Part shown: one piece after another, positions 50,952-60,449 of the stretch
Layout of the letters: each line of letters starts with the position of its first letter
How positions within the stretch are numbered: position 1 is the first letter of the stretch
Source of the DNA: Vogesella oryzae
GTDB taxonomy: Bacteria; Pseudomonadota; Gammaproteobacteria; Burkholderiales; Chromobacteriaceae
Direction of reading: 5' to 3'
NCBI RefSeq assembly: GCF_902829295.1
Contig: NZ_CADEPL010000055.1
Span: 1-64,000 of the forward strand
Length of the DNA stretch: 64,000 bases
Made by a program: the position numbers and the translations under genes
Notes under the pieces: model-generated
Database searches by the model: none
Seen by the model: the letters and a program-made list of their open reading frames with translations, nothing else
Told to the model about the DNA's origin: nothing

Positions 50952-52256
50952 ATGCAAACATCCAGTCTGTTACGCGCCGCCTTCGGGGCGGCGTTTGTTT
51001 TGCTGGCTGCACCGGCAGTCATGGCCGAGGTATATCAAGCCGAGGGCATGGCCTCGCTGGAGGCCGGCCCGTTGGCCGCGCGGCAAGCCGCCATCGAAGA
51101 CGCCTTGCGCCAGATCGCGATGACCCGCCAGGGCGGCGTGCAAGGCAGCAGCGAAGTAAACAATGGCACGGTGACGGCAGAGAGCCTGATGCTTGGCCCG
51201 GTATCGTTGCCGGGCAAGACGCAGGTAATCAGCGAAAGCCGTCGCGATGGCTTGCTGTTTGTCACCGTGCAGCTGGACACCGATCCGCCGGCAACGCCGG
51301 CAGAGGCGGCTTCCAGCACCGACAAGGCCAGCGCTGCCTGCCAGCGCTCCACGCTGCCACCCGGGCGCTTCCTGGCACGGCGACTGGTTACCACCTATTT
51401 TTCTGTCGAGCAGCCGCAGCAGGCATCGGATCTGGGCAATATTTCTACCTGGTTTCCGAGTGAACTGGTGCGGCGACTCAACCGCCAGCGCGATGTGCAG
51501 GCGCTGGATGCCGGCAATGTGACGCTGTTTCCGGATGGCAAGGTGCAGGACCCGTGGCAGGCCACTGATGCGGTGCGCGATGTTGGCCGCAGGGAGGGTG
51601 TGCAGTTCGTGCTGGCCGGACGCATTATCGATAACGCCATTACCCGCAACGAGCCGCGGGCGACGATGTTCGGCAATGTTAACGATATGCAGCAAGGCGT
51701 GTACTACACCGGGCCGTTTGCCGGCTTGCTGGGGCTGTCGGTGCGGCAGGTGCCGGTAGAGCGACGGCTGGGGGTGGAGTACTGGCTGTATGACGCGATC
51801 AGTGGCGGGGTGCTGCTGCGCGATGTGGTGAATCGCGAAGCACGCGGTGATGTCCATGTCGATTCGGCGCGGCTGTTCGATACCGCTGTTCTGGCACAAA
51901 CCGACTACGGCCGTCTGATCGACCAGACGCTTGGCGGCATTGCCGACAAGGTGCGCGACACCATGCAGTGTTTGCCGTTTACCACCCGTGTCGCGCGGGT
52001 AGAGGGCGACCGTGTCTTTCTGGCGGCCGGCGCGCTGGATGGTCTGGCGGTACGTGATCGGTTGCTGCTGTACAAGCCGCGACCGGCTACCGAAGTACGG
52101 CGTCTGGATGGTCAGGTGCTGGGTGTGCCGGAACAGGTGATTGGTGATCTGGAAATCGAGCAGGTGCAGCCGCGTTTTGCCGTGGCCCGGTTACGCAATA
52201 ACCGTCAGCAGGCGACAGCGGGGGATTGGGTACGGTTTCCGGTTCGGCCCAACTAA
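50952..52256 (+). CDS. flgT: Flagellar H-ring protein FlgT
   Basis: A 434-residue periplasmic protein with a signal peptide ending AVMA. The N-terminal domain YQAEGMASLEAGPLAARQAAIEDALRQ, the middle domain with FVLAGRIID, and the C-terminal domain (LPFTTRVARVEGDRVFLAAG) match FlgT of Vibrio, which builds the H ring around LP rings and recruits stator components. It starts six bases after the flgP stop. A separately placed flagellar structural cluster starts near 60.4 kb. Confidence 0.85.
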   Translation: MQTSSLLRAAFGAAFVLLAAPAVMAEVYQAEGMASLEAGPLAARQAAIEDALRQIAMTRQGGVQGSSEVNNGTVTAESLMLGPVSLPGKTQVISESRRDGLLFVTVQLDTDPPATPAEAASSTDKASAACQRSTLPPGRFLARRLVTTYFSVEQPQQASDLGNISTWFPSELVRRLNRQRDVQALDAGNVTLFPDGKVQDPWQATDAVRDVGRREGVQFVLAGRIIDNAITRNEPRATMFGNVNDMQQGVYYTGPFAGLLGLSVRQVPVERRLGVEYWLYDAISGGVLLRDVVNREARGDVHVDSARLFDTAVLAQTDYGRLIDQTLGGIADKVRDTMQCLPFTTRVARVEGDRVFLAAGALDGLAVRDRLLLYKPRPATEVRRLDGQVLGVPEQVIGDLEIEQVQPRFAVARLRNNRQQATAGDWVRFPVRPN

Positions 52257-52268
52257 TTCGCGCAGTTG

Positions 52269-52297
52269 TTGATAGTAGTTCTTGTTACGATTATACT
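52269..52297 (+). promoter_or_regulatory. Sigma-70 promoter of fbpABC, possibly Fur-controlled
   Basis: TTGATA at 52269-52274 and TATACT at 52292-52297 have a 17-base spacer. The stretch GATAGTAGTTCTTGTTACG overlapping the spacer matches the Fur consensus at about 10 of 19 positions by eye, so iron control is plausible but weakly supported. Confidence 0.6.
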
Positions 52298-52338
52298 TTT
52301 CGCGTTTGTAACGGTTTGTAGCGCGAAAGGGACGGGTT

Positions 52339-53331
52339 GTGAGCAAGAAACTGGTAATGATGGCAGTGCTGGCTGCCATGAGCAGCGCGGCGCTGGCGGA
52401 AGAAATCACGGTATATACCGCGCGTGCCGAACAGCTGATCAAGCCCATTCTGGGCGTGTTCGAGCAGGAAACCGGCATCAAGGTCAATGTGGTCAGCGGT
52501 GGCGAAGGCCCGTTGATGGAGCGCCTGAAAGCCGAAGGCTCCAACTCGCCGGCCGATATTTTCATGACCGTGGATGCCGGCAATCTGTGGCAGGCCAACA
52601 ACCTGGGGCTGTTCCAGCCGGTGAAGTCCGCCGCGCTGGCGGCCAACGTCCCGGCGCACCTGCGCGATCCGGGCAATAACTGGTTTGGCCTGTCAGTACG
52701 CGCCCGCACCATTTTCTACAACAAGCAGACCGTTAAGCCGGAGCAGCTGTCCAGTTACGAAGATCTGGCCAGCCCGAAATGGAAGGGCAAGCTGTGTCTG
52801 CGTACCGCCAAGAAGGTGTACAACCAGTCGCTGGTCGGCACCATGATCGGCAATTACGGTGTGGAGAAAACCGAGCGTATTGTCAAAGGCTGGGTCGATA
52901 ACCTGGCGGCACCGGTCTTCCCGGACGACACCAAGATGCTGGAGGCCATTGGCGCCGGCCAGTGCGATGTCGGTATTGCCAACACCTATTACTTCGGTCG
53001 CCTGTTGAAAAAAGAGCCCAACCTGCCGGTGGGGCTGTTCTGGGCTAACCAGAAGCTGGATGGCGTGCACGTGAACGTATCCGGTGCCGGTGTTACCAAA
53101 CATGCCAAGAACGCCAAGGGCGCGGTGAAACTGCTGGAGTGGCTGTCGGCCGAGAAGGCGCAGAAGCTGTTCGCCGACATCGACATGGAGTTCCCGGCCA
53201 ACCCGAAAGTGGCACCGAATCCGGTGGTGGCGTCGTGGGGCAAGCCGAAGCAGGATCTGATCAACGTGTCCGAAGCCGGCTCCAAGCAGGCGCAGGCCGT
53301 GATGCTGATGGATCGTGTTGGCTACAAGTAA
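52339..53331 (+). CDS. fbpA: Periplasmic ferric iron-binding protein (FbpA/FutA family)
   Basis: A 330-residue binding protein beginning at GTG 52339, with a signal peptide ending AALA and the mature start [18 protein letters not shown]. Paired tyrosines ([11 protein letters not shown]) near residue 220 are the usual Fe(III) ligands. A purine-rich Shine-Dalgarno site (AAAGGGA) precedes the GTG. First gene of a classical fbpABC iron importer. Confidence 0.92.
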   Translation: MSKKLVMMAVLAAMSSAALAEEITVYTARAEQLIKPILGVFEQETGIKVNVVSGGEGPLMERLKAEGSNSPADIFMTVDAGNLWQANNLGLFQPVKSAALAANVPAHLRDPGNNWFGLSVRARTIFYNKQTVKPEQLSSYEDLASPKWKGKLCLRTAKKVYNQSLVGTMIGNYGVEKTERIVKGWVDNLAAPVFPDDTKMLEAIGAGQCDVGIANTYYFGRLLKKEPNLPVGLFWANQKLDGVHVNVSGAGVTKHAKNAKGAVKLLEWLSAEKAQKLFADIDMEFPANPKVAPNPVVASWGKPKQDLINVSEAGSKQAQAVMLMDRVGYK

Positions 53332-53416
53332 GCAATAGCCAATCTGGCCGGCAAGGGGAGTTCGCTGCCCTTGTCGGCTTTTCGCTTTCCGGCTTGTCAA
53401 CGGAGTTGCGTACGCA

Positions 53417-55096
53417 ATGCAGTTAGAAAAATCCCTGCCGAGCACTCGGCACTCGCCGCCGCCCGGCGCAGCCATGCCCGCCGGTATCCGCCGGCGCCTG
53501 GCAATCTGGCCCGCTCGACTGCTGGTGCTGGCGATCAGTCTGTTTACCGTAGTGCCGCTGGCGGTGGTGATGACTTCCTCGCTCAGCCCCGATCCCGCCA
53601 TCTGGCAGCATTTGCTGGAATTTGCCTTGCCCGAGTTGCTGCGTAATACGCTGCTGATGCTGCTGGGGGTAACTGCCGGCGTGCTGCTGATCGGCGTATC
53701 ACTGGCCTGGCTGGTGGCGGTGTACCAGTTTCCCGGCCGGCGCTTCTTCAGCTGGGCACTGATGCTGCCGCTGGCGATGCCGGCCTATGTGCTGGCCTTT
53801 GCCCAGGTGGGGATTTTTGAATTTACCGGGCCGATACAGACGCTGTTGCGCCCCCACTTCGACAATATGCGCTGGTTCCCGGAGATTCGTAGCACCACGG
53901 GTTTGCTGCTGGTGATGTCGCTGGCGTTCTACCCCTATGTCTACCTGCTGGCGCGCAACGCTTTCGCCACCATGGGACGACGTGCGCTGGAAGTGGGGCA
54001 GAGCCTGGGGCTGTCGCCGCGGCAGGGTTTCTGGCGCATTGCGCTGCCGATGGCACGGCCGTGGATCATGGGGGGGGTGTTGCTGGTGGTGATGGAAAGC
54101 CTGGCCGATTTCGGCACCGTGGCGGTATTCAACTACGACACCTTTACCACCGCCATCTACAAGGCGTGGTTCGCGCTGTTCTCGCTGGACACCGCCAAGC
54201 AACTGGCCTCGCTGCTGGTGGTGATGGTGTTCGTGCTGTTGCTGCTGGAACAGTACAGCCGCGGCCGCCGTGCCTATTCGCAGGCCGGCCGTACTGCACC
54301 TGCTCCACGGTTGCCTTTGACGGGCTGGCGCGGCTGGGCGGCGAGTGGTATCGCCAGCCTGGTGCTGCTGCTGGCCTTCGTGCTGCCCCTGCTGCAACTG
54401 GGCTACTGGGCGTCGCGTGATTTTGCCAATCAGTTCAGTGCCGATTTCATCGTGTATGCCTGGCGGTCGGTGTTGCTGTCATTGTTGGCCGCAGTGCTGG
54501 TGACGCTGATCGCGCTGGTACTGGCTTATCTGGTGCGCCGCGATGGCGGCGCCATCGTCAGGCTGGCGGCTCGCGTGGCGACGATAGGCTACGCCATTCC
54601 CGGTACCGTGCTGGCGGTGGGGGTGTTCGTGCCGGTAGCGTGGCTGGACAATCAGCTGATTGCCCTGCTTGGCCTCGGCGGCGAGGTGACGGCGGTGTTC
54701 AAGGGAACCTTGCTGGCGATGCTGCTGGCCTTTATGGCCCGGTTTCTGGCGGTAGGGCATTCGGCGGTGGATGCTGCGATGAACCGCATTACCCGCAGTC
54801 ACGACGAGGCAGCACGCAATCTGGGGGTGTCCGGGTGGGCGTTGTTGTATCGGGTCTATTTGCCGCTGCTGTCGGGCGGACTGTTCACCGCGATGCTGAT
54901 GGTGTTTGTCGACGTGATGAAGGAAATGCCGATCACGCTGATGACGCGGCCGTTCGGCTGGGACACGCTGTCGGTGCGGGTCTACAACATGACCAGCGAA
55001 GGCATGTGGGATCAGGCGGCGCTGCCGGCCATCGCCATTGTGCTGGTGGGGCTGTTGCCAACCATTTTGCTGTCGCGTCAACGGGATGTTGCCTGA
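53417..55096 (+). CDS. fbpB: Ferric iron ABC transporter permease (FbpB)
   Basis: A 559-residue fused two-half permease with about 12 membrane helices. Each half has an EAA-type loop: residues near 195 (LEVGQSLGLSPRQGFWRIALP) and near 470 (RNLGVSGWALLYRVYLPLL). It contacts FbpC. Its stop shares bases with the FbpC start (TGATG). A G8 run occurs at 54070-54077 within coding sequence. Confidence 0.93.
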   Translation: MQLEKSLPSTRHSPPPGAAMPAGIRRRLAIWPARLLVLAISLFTVVPLAVVMTSSLSPDPAIWQHLLEFALPELLRNTLLMLLGVTAGVLLIGVSLAWLVAVYQFPGRRFFSWALMLPLAMPAYVLAFAQVGIFEFTGPIQTLLRPHFDNMRWFPEIRSTTGLLLVMSLAFYPYVYLLARNAFATMGRRALEVGQSLGLSPRQGFWRIALPMARPWIMGGVLLVVMESLADFGTVAVFNYDTFTTAIYKAWFALFSLDTAKQLASLLVVMVFVLLLLEQYSRGRRAYSQAGRTAPAPRLPLTGWRGWAASGIASLVLLLAFVLPLLQLGYWASRDFANQFSADFIVYAWRSVLLSLLAAVLVTLIALVLAYLVRRDGGAIVRLAARVATIGYAIPGTVLAVGVFVPVAWLDNQLIALLGLGGEVTAVFKGTLLAMLLAFMARFLAVGHSAVDAAMNRITRSHDEAARNLGVSGWALLYRVYLPLLSGGLFTAMLMVFVDVMKEMPITLMTRPFGWDTLSVRVYNMTSEGMWDQAALPAIAIVLVGLLPTILLSRQRDVA

Positions 55097-56139
55097 TGAG
55101 TTTGCTTGAATTGGTATCGGTGTCGCAGTGCTATGGCGACAAGAAAATCATCGACCAGCTGTCGTTAGCGCTGGAGGCCGGCGAAATCGGCTGCCTGCTG
55201 GGCAGTTCCGGCTGTGGCAAGACCACGGTGCTGCGCTGTATTGCCGGGTTTGAGCCGCTGCTGGACGGCGAAATCCGTCTGGACGGGCGTGGCATTGCCA
55301 GTGCTGCGGCCAACGTGCCGGCGCATCAACGCGAAATCGGCATGGTGTTTCAGGACTACGCGCTGTTTCCGCATTTGTCGGTAGTGGAGAACGTCGGCTT
55401 TGGCCTGGGCGGCCTGTCGCGTAGTGCACGCGCGCGCCGTGTGGCCGCCATGCTGGAGGTGGTAGGGTTGGCCGCATACGGTAAGGCCTATCCGCACGAG
55501 TTGTCCGGCGGCCAGCAGCAGCGGGTGGCGCTGGCACGCGCGCTGGCACCGCAACCGCGCTTGCTGTTGCTGGATGAGCCGTTTTCCAATCTGGATGTCG
55601 ACCTGCGCGAGCGCTTGTCACGCGAGGTGCGCGAGATTCTGAAGTCGCAAGGCACGACCGCCATTCTGGTGACGCACGATCAGCACGAAGCCTTTGCCAT
55701 GGCTGACAAGGTGGGAGTGATGGCGCAGGGCCGGTTGCAGCAATGGGCTTCGCCCTACGAGCTGTACCACGAGCCGCAGACGCGTTATGTGGCTGACTTC
55801 ATCGGCCAGGGAGCCTTCGTGCCGGGCCGGGTGACCGGGCCGCGCTGTGTCGCGCTGGAGCTGGGCGAGTACTGCAGTGCGGTGCCGCGACAGTTTGTGG
55901 TCGGGGATGATGTCGACGTGCTGTTGCGGCCAGACGACGTGGTGCATGACGATGGCAGCGAGGTGAAGGCGCTGGTGCTGGGCAAAGTGTTCCGTGGTTC
56001 GGAATTTCTTTACACCCTGCAGCTGGCATCCGGTCGCAGCGTGCTGGCGCTGGTGCCCAGTCATCACAATCACGCCATTGGTGAAGCCATCGGCATCCGG
56101 CTGGAGCTGGAGCATCTGATTGCGTTTCGCCAGCAGTAA
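55096..56139 (+). CDS. fbpC: Ferric iron ABC transporter ATP-binding protein (FbpC)
   Basis: A 347-residue ATPase with Walker A GSSGCGKTTVL, signature LSGGQQQRVALARAL, Walker B LLLLDEPFSNLDVD, and a C-terminal TOBE-like domain. The ATG at 55096 overlaps the permease stop by one base. It powers Fe(III) import with FbpA and FbpB. Confidence 0.94.
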   Translation: MSLLELVSVSQCYGDKKIIDQLSLALEAGEIGCLLGSSGCGKTTVLRCIAGFEPLLDGEIRLDGRGIASAAANVPAHQREIGMVFQDYALFPHLSVVENVGFGLGGLSRSARARRVAAMLEVVGLAAYGKAYPHELSGGQQQRVALARALAPQPRLLLLDEPFSNLDVDLRERLSREVREILKSQGTTAILVTHDQHEAFAMADKVGVMAQGRLQQWASPYELYHEPQTRYVADFIGQGAFVPGRVTGPRCVALELGEYCSAVPRQFVVGDDVDVLLRPDDVVHDDGSEVKALVLGKVFRGSEFLYTLQLASGRSVLALVPSHHNHAIGEAIGIRLELEHLIAFRQQ

Positions 56140-56148
56140 TCTGGCGAC

Positions 56149-56182
56149 AAAAAAATGGCCGCCTCTGGAATGAGGGCGGCCA
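56149..56182. terminator. Bidirectional terminator between fbpC and pbpG
   Basis: TGGCCGCC at 56156-56163 pairs with GGCGGCCA at 56175-56182. An A run at 56149-56155 provides the T tract on the minus strand, and T-rich sequence follows on the plus strand. Confidence 0.8.
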
Positions 56183-56208
56183 CTTTCTTTACTGCCGGCA
56201 CTGGGGCA

Positions 56209-57063
56209 TCAGCCCGACAGCCAGGTGTTGGGGTGTGCTTCAAGCCAGTTCTTGATCGACTTGGCATCGTTCACACGGGCGGCGGAACCATTGGCATCCA
56301 GCAGCACCATGATCATGCGCTGGCTGCCTACCATGGTCTGCATCACCAGACAGCGGCCGGCTTCCTCGATATAGCCGGTCTTGGACAGGCCGATGTCCCA
56401 CTCGCCCTCACGAACCAGCGGGTTGCTGTTCTTGTAATGCAGCACGCGGGTCGCGGTGGGATGGGCGTAGTATTCTGCCGTGGTGGTGAACTGGCGGATC
56501 AGCGGGTAGTTGGCGGCGGCCTTCACCATGCGCACCAGATCCATCGCGGTGGAGGTATTGCGCACGTCCAGGCCGGTGGCATCGTGGAACACGGTGTTGG
56601 TCATGCCAAGCGACCTGGCTTTGCGGTTCATCTGCGCGATAAACGCCGCCTTGCCGCCCGGGTAGGTTCGCGCCAGCGAGGCGGCGGCACGGTTCTCCGA
56701 CGACATCAGTGCCAGCAGCAACATTTCGCGGCGGGTCAGCGTGGAGCCGACAGCCAGACGCGAGCTGGTGTTTTTCAGACGGTCGATCTCGTCATCCGTG
56801 ATCGTGATCGGCGCATCCATAGACGGATTGGCATCCAGCGTCACCATCGCCGTCATCAGTTTGGTGATGGAGGCGAACGGCTGAATCTGGTTGGCGTTCT
56901 TTTCGTAGACCAGTTGGCCGGTCTGGGCGTCCACGACGGCTACCGCGTGCGAACTCAGGCGCGGGGAGGGGGTCATGGCGGCAAGGGTGACCGGTTCGGC
57001 GGCGCCCGCCATCAGCGGGGTGCCAGCCAGGCAAACCAGCATGGCCAGTGTTCTGAGCATCAT
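56209..57063 (-). CDS. pbpG: D-alanyl-D-alanine endopeptidase (PBP7 type)
   Basis: A 284-residue periplasmic penicillin-binding protein of the S11 family. Signal peptide ends near AGAA. The catalytic motifs are SITK (Ser65, Lys68), SEN and KTG (LSKTGYIEE). It trims or remodels peptidoglycan cross-links; PBP7 is an endopeptidase, PBP5-like enzymes are carboxypeptidases, and the short length with no C-terminal amphipathic anchor favours PBP7. The ATG at 57063 follows GGAG. Confidence 0.9.
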   Translation of the reverse strand: MMLRTLAMLVCLAGTPLMAGAAEPVTLAAMTPSPRLSSHAVAVVDAQTGQLVYEKNANQIQPFASITKLMTAMVTLDANPSMDAPITITDDEIDRLKNTSSRLAVGSTLTRREMLLLALMSSENRAAASLARTYPGGKAAFIAQMNRKARSLGMTNTVFHDATGLDVRNTSTAMDLVRMVKAAANYPLIRQFTTTAEYYAHPTATRVLHYKNSNPLVREGEWDIGLSKTGYIEEAGRCLVMQTMVGSQRMIMVLLDANGSAARVNDAKSIKNWLEAHPNTWLSG

Positions 57064-57206
57064 GTAATGACTCCGATGCGAAGATGTTGCGATTCGATAT
57101 CTCAATTTTAAATTGAAATAAACCAGTTGTGCGGACGAAATTGCGCTGCAAGCCATGATTGACGCGGATTTCGGCTACAATCCGCGTGACAAATGAGTGA
57201 GATGCC

Positions 57207-59222
57207 ATGGTTGTTACCTATCCCGGCAGCCCGTTCCGGCTGCACCAGCCTTTTCCCCCCGCGGGTGATCAGCCGACGGCGATTGCCAGTCTGGTCGAAG
57301 GGCTGTCCGACGGCCTGAGCTACCAGACCTTGCTGGGCGTCACCGGTTCCGGCAAAACCTACACCATGGCCAACGTGATTGCGCAGACCGGCCGGCCGGC
57401 CATTGTCATGGCGCACAACAAGACGTTGGCCGCACAGCTTTACAGCGAAATGCGCGAGTTCTTTCCGGAGAACGCCGTCGAGTATTTCGTCTCCTACTAC
57501 GACTATTACCAGCCGGAAGCTTACGTTCCCAGCCGCGATCTGTTCATCGAGAAAGACTCCAGCATCAACGAGCATATCGAGCAGATGCGGTTGTCGGCGA
57601 CCAAGAGCATTCTGGAACGGCCAGACTGCGTGATCGTGGCCACCGTGTCAGCGATCTACGGTATCGGTGACCCTACCGAATACCACCAGATGATTTTGCA
57701 CCTGAAAGAAGGTGAGACCACGCCGCAGCGCGAGATCATCAGCCGGCTGACGGCCATGCAGTACGACCGCAACGATATGGATTTCGCCCGCGGTACTTTC
57801 CGCGTGCGCGGCGACGTGATCGATATCTTCCCGGCGGAAAGCAACGACACCGCGCTGCGGGTGAGCCTGTTTGACGACGAAGTCGAGACGCTGACGCTGT
57901 TCGATCCACTGACCGGTGTCACCAAGCAAAGAGTTGGCCGCTATACGGTTTATCCGGGCAGTCACTATGTGACGCCGCGCGATACCGTGCTGCGTGCCTG
58001 CGAGAAGATCAAGACCGAGCTGCGCGAGCGCATCGAGTGGTATCACAAGGAAGGCAAGCTGGTAGAGGCGCAGCGTATCGAGCAGCGCACGCGCTTCGAT
58101 CTGGAAATGCTGTACGAGATGGGCTTCTGCAAGGGCATTGAGAATTACTCGCGGCATTTCTCCGGTCGCGCGCCCGGCGAAGCGCCGCCGACGCTGATCG
58201 ACTATCTGCCCAAGAACGCGCTGATGTTCATCGATGAAAGCCATGTCACCGTGCCGCAGGTTGGGGCGATGTACAAGGGCGATGCCGCGCGCAAGCAGAA
58301 TCTGGTGGATTACGGCTTCCGCCTGCCATCCGCGGTGGATAACCGGCCGCTGAAATTCCATGAATTCGAAAAACTGATACCGCAGGCCATTTTTGTGTCC
58401 GCCACACCGTCTGATTACGAGGCCAAGCATGCCGGCCAGGTAGTGGAGCAGGTGGTGCGGCCAACGGGGCTGGTGGATCCGGTAATCGTGATTCGTCCGG
58501 TGTCCACCCAGGTAGACGACCTGCTGTCGGAAATCCATCTGCGCATCGAGCGCGGCGAGCGGGTACTGGTTACCACGCTGACCAAGCGCATGGCGGAGCA
58601 GCTGGCGGATTACTACACCGAGCACGGCATCAAGGTGCGCTACCTGCACTCCGACATCGACACCGTGGAGCGGGTGGAAATCATCCGCGACCTGCGGCTG
58701 GGGATGTTCGATGTGCTGATCGGCATCAACCTGCTACGCGAGGGGCTGGATATTCCAGAGGTAAGCCTGGTGGCGATTCTCGATGCCGACAAGGAAGGCT
58801 TTTTGCGCAGCGAGCGCAGCCTGATCCAGACCATCGGCCGCGCCGCGCGCAACCTCAACGGCTTGGCGCTATTGTACGCCGATCGCATCACCGACAGCAT
58901 GCGGCGCGCCATCGACGAAACCGAGCGTCGCCGTAGCAAGCAGCTGGCCTTCAATGCCGAGCACGGCATCGTGCCGCAAGGTATCAACAAGAAGATCAAG
59001 GACATCATCGACGGCGTGTATCACGACAAGGCGGCTGACCGGAAGGCATTGGCCGAAGATGCACGCATCGCGATGATGGATGAAAAAACGCTGGCCAAGG
59101 AAATTAAGCGCCTGGAAAAAGCCATGCTGGAGGCTGCGCGCAATCTGGAGTTCGAGCAGGCGGCAAAGCTGCGTGACGAGCTGAAGGCGCTGAAAGAGAA
59201 AGCCTGGTTCAGTGAGTTGTGA
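57207..59222 (+). CDS. uvrB: Excinuclease ABC subunit B
   Basis: Damage-verification helicase of nucleotide excision repair. The 671-residue protein has Walker [15 protein letters not shown], the beta-hairpin region [16 protein letters not shown] (MFIDESHVT), the helicase motif [12 protein letters not shown] and a C-terminal UVR domain ([17 protein letters not shown]) that binds UvrC. It works with UvrA and, on transcribed strands, with Mfd. Confidence 0.98.
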   Translation: MVVTYPGSPFRLHQPFPPAGDQPTAIASLVEGLSDGLSYQTLLGVTGSGKTYTMANVIAQTGRPAIVMAHNKTLAAQLYSEMREFFPENAVEYFVSYYDYYQPEAYVPSRDLFIEKDSSINEHIEQMRLSATKSILERPDCVIVATVSAIYGIGDPTEYHQMILHLKEGETTPQREIISRLTAMQYDRNDMDFARGTFRVRGDVIDIFPAESNDTALRVSLFDDEVETLTLFDPLTGVTKQRVGRYTVYPGSHYVTPRDTVLRACEKIKTELRERIEWYHKEGKLVEAQRIEQRTRFDLEMLYEMGFCKGIENYSRHFSGRAPGEAPPTLIDYLPKNALMFIDESHVTVPQVGAMYKGDAARKQNLVDYGFRLPSAVDNRPLKFHEFEKLIPQAIFVSATPSDYEAKHAGQVVEQVVRPTGLVDPVIVIRPVSTQVDDLLSEIHLRIERGERVLVTTLTKRMAEQLADYYTEHGIKVRYLHSDIDTVERVEIIRDLRLGMFDVLIGINLLREGLDIPEVSLVAILDADKEGFLRSERSLIQTIGRAARNLNGLALLYADRITDSMRRAIDETERRRSKQLAFNAEHGIVPQGINKKIKDIIDGVYHDKAADRKALAEDARIAMMDEKTLAKEIKRLEKAMLEAARNLEFEQAAKLRDELKALKEKAWFSEL

Positions 59223-59244
59223 TACCGCAAGGCAAGGGAAAATC

Positions 59245-59715
59245 ATGGCGCGCAAAATACGGGTGCTAATGGTGTGCATGGGCAATATCTGCCGTTCGCC
59301 GACCATGGAAGGCGTGATGCGCGCCCGATTGCAGCACTACGGACTGGAGACGCTGGTGGAGGTGGATTCCGCTGGCACGCACGACTACCACGTTGGCCGC
59401 GCGCCGGACCCGCGTAGTGTGGCGGCTGCCGCACGGCGGGGTTATGACCTGAGTGCGTTGCGCGCCCGGCAGGTCTCGCCGGCGGACTTTGCCGAATTCG
59501 ACTACCTGCTGGCGGCCGATTGCGACAACCTTGCCAATCTGGAGCGGGTGCGTGGCGGTCGAGGCGTGGCGCCGAAGCTGCTATTGTCGATATTGGGGCA
59601 ACCGGCAGAGGTGCCGGATCCTTACTATGGCGGGCCGCAAGGCTTCGAGCAGGTGCTGGACCTGGTCGAGGAAGCCTGCGATGCCTGGTGCCGCCGCCTG
59701 CAGCAGTCGTTGTAA
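59245..59715 (+). CDS. Low-molecular-weight protein-tyrosine phosphatase
   Basis: A 156-residue cytoplasmic phosphatase with the P-loop CMGNICRS (Cys-x5-Arg-Ser) near residue 12 and the general-acid loop VPDPYYGG near residue 125. The ATG at 59245 follows AAGGGA. It lies 22 bases after uvrB and could be co-transcribed. Whether it acts on tyrosine kinases of exopolysaccharide synthesis or on small substrates is unknown. Confidence 0.93.
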   Translation: MARKIRVLMVCMGNICRSPTMEGVMRARLQHYGLETLVEVDSAGTHDYHVGRAPDPRSVAAAARRGYDLSALRARQVSPADFAEFDYLLAADCDNLANLERVRGGRGVAPKLLLSILGQPAEVPDPYYGGPQGFEQVLDLVEEACDAWCRRLQQSL

Positions 59716-59745
59716 TCCAAGATGTCGTCGTCACGAGAGAACGCC

Positions 59746-60441
59746 ATGTCGCAAACCAATAAGACGCTCGACAGCAAATCGATGTCGGTGGCCCCTAGCC
59801 ACTCCGCCGATGTGATCCTGCCTCGCCAGCCCGGCAGGATGGCACTGGGGCGGCAGCCGCTGATCGCGATCGGTTCTTCCACCGGAGGTACCGAGGCTTT
59901 ACGGGTGCTGTTGACCAGCTTGCCGGCCGAAATGCCGCCGATTGTGATTACCCAGCATATGCCGGAAATGTTTACCAAGTCGTTTGCGGCGCGGCTTGAT
60001 TCCTTATGCAAGCTGACAGTGAAAGAGGCGGACGATGGCGAGCGCCTGCTGCCGGGGACGGTCTACATCGCCCCGGGGCACTCGCATCTGCTGGTCAAGT
60101 CGACCAATGGCATCGGCTATGCTGTCTGTCTGCATCAGGGGCCGCCTGTTAACCGGCACAAACCTTCTGTTGATGTGCTGTTCCGCTCGGCGGCCAACGT
60201 TGCCGGCAAGCACTGTATCGGCGTGATCCTTACCGGCATGGGGCGCGATGGCGCGGCGGGTATGCTGGAATTGAAAGAAGCGGGGGCATTGAATATCGCG
60301 CAGGATGAGGCGTCTTGCGTGGTGTTTGGTATGCCCAAGGAAGCGATTGCCATGGGCGGGGTGCATGAAGTGCTGCCCCTGCAGGGAATCGCCAGTCGGT
60401 TGATGGCACTGTGTGCCAACCGTCAGGGAACTGGCGGCTGA
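59746..60441 (+). CDS. Stand-alone CheB-type methylesterase domain protein
   Basis: 231 residues with only the CheB methylesterase/glutamine deamidase domain. The catalytic triad motifs are [11 protein letters not shown] (Ser), VITQHMP (His) and [12 protein letters not shown] (Asp). A receiver domain, which would control activity in normal CheB, is absent and is replaced by a short, disordered N-terminus of about 40 residues. The start at 59746 follows GAGA; ATG at 59722 is an alternative. It lies directly upstream of an FlrC-type flagellar regulator with only eight bases between, so it belongs with flagella and chemotaxis. Confidence 0.85.
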   Translation: MSQTNKTLDSKSMSVAPSHSADVILPRQPGRMALGRQPLIAIGSSTGGTEALRVLLTSLPAEMPPIVITQHMPEMFTKSFAARLDSLCKLTVKEADDGERLLPGTVYIAPGHSHLLVKSTNGIGYAVCLHQGPPVNRHKPSVDVLFRSAANVAGKHCIGVILTGMGRDGAAGMLELKEAGALNIAQDEASCVVFGMPKEAIAMGGVHEVLPLQGIASRLMALCANRQGTGG

Positions 60442-60449
60442 AGGATGGA

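Noticed and set aside
54070-54077. G8 run in fbpB as a phase-variation tract
   Set aside because: The frame is intact through the tract, the length is modest for GC-rich DNA, and switching an iron permease has no other support here.
57159-57181. TTGACG ... TACAAT as the uvrB promoter
   Set aside because: The spacer is only 11 bases, too short for a normal sigma-70 promoter.
60404-60418. TGGCAC...GTGCCA as a sigma-54 promoter for the flagellar regulator gene
   Set aside because: The palindrome starts like a -24 element but no GC doublet follows at the right spacing (TTGC at -12 is absent).
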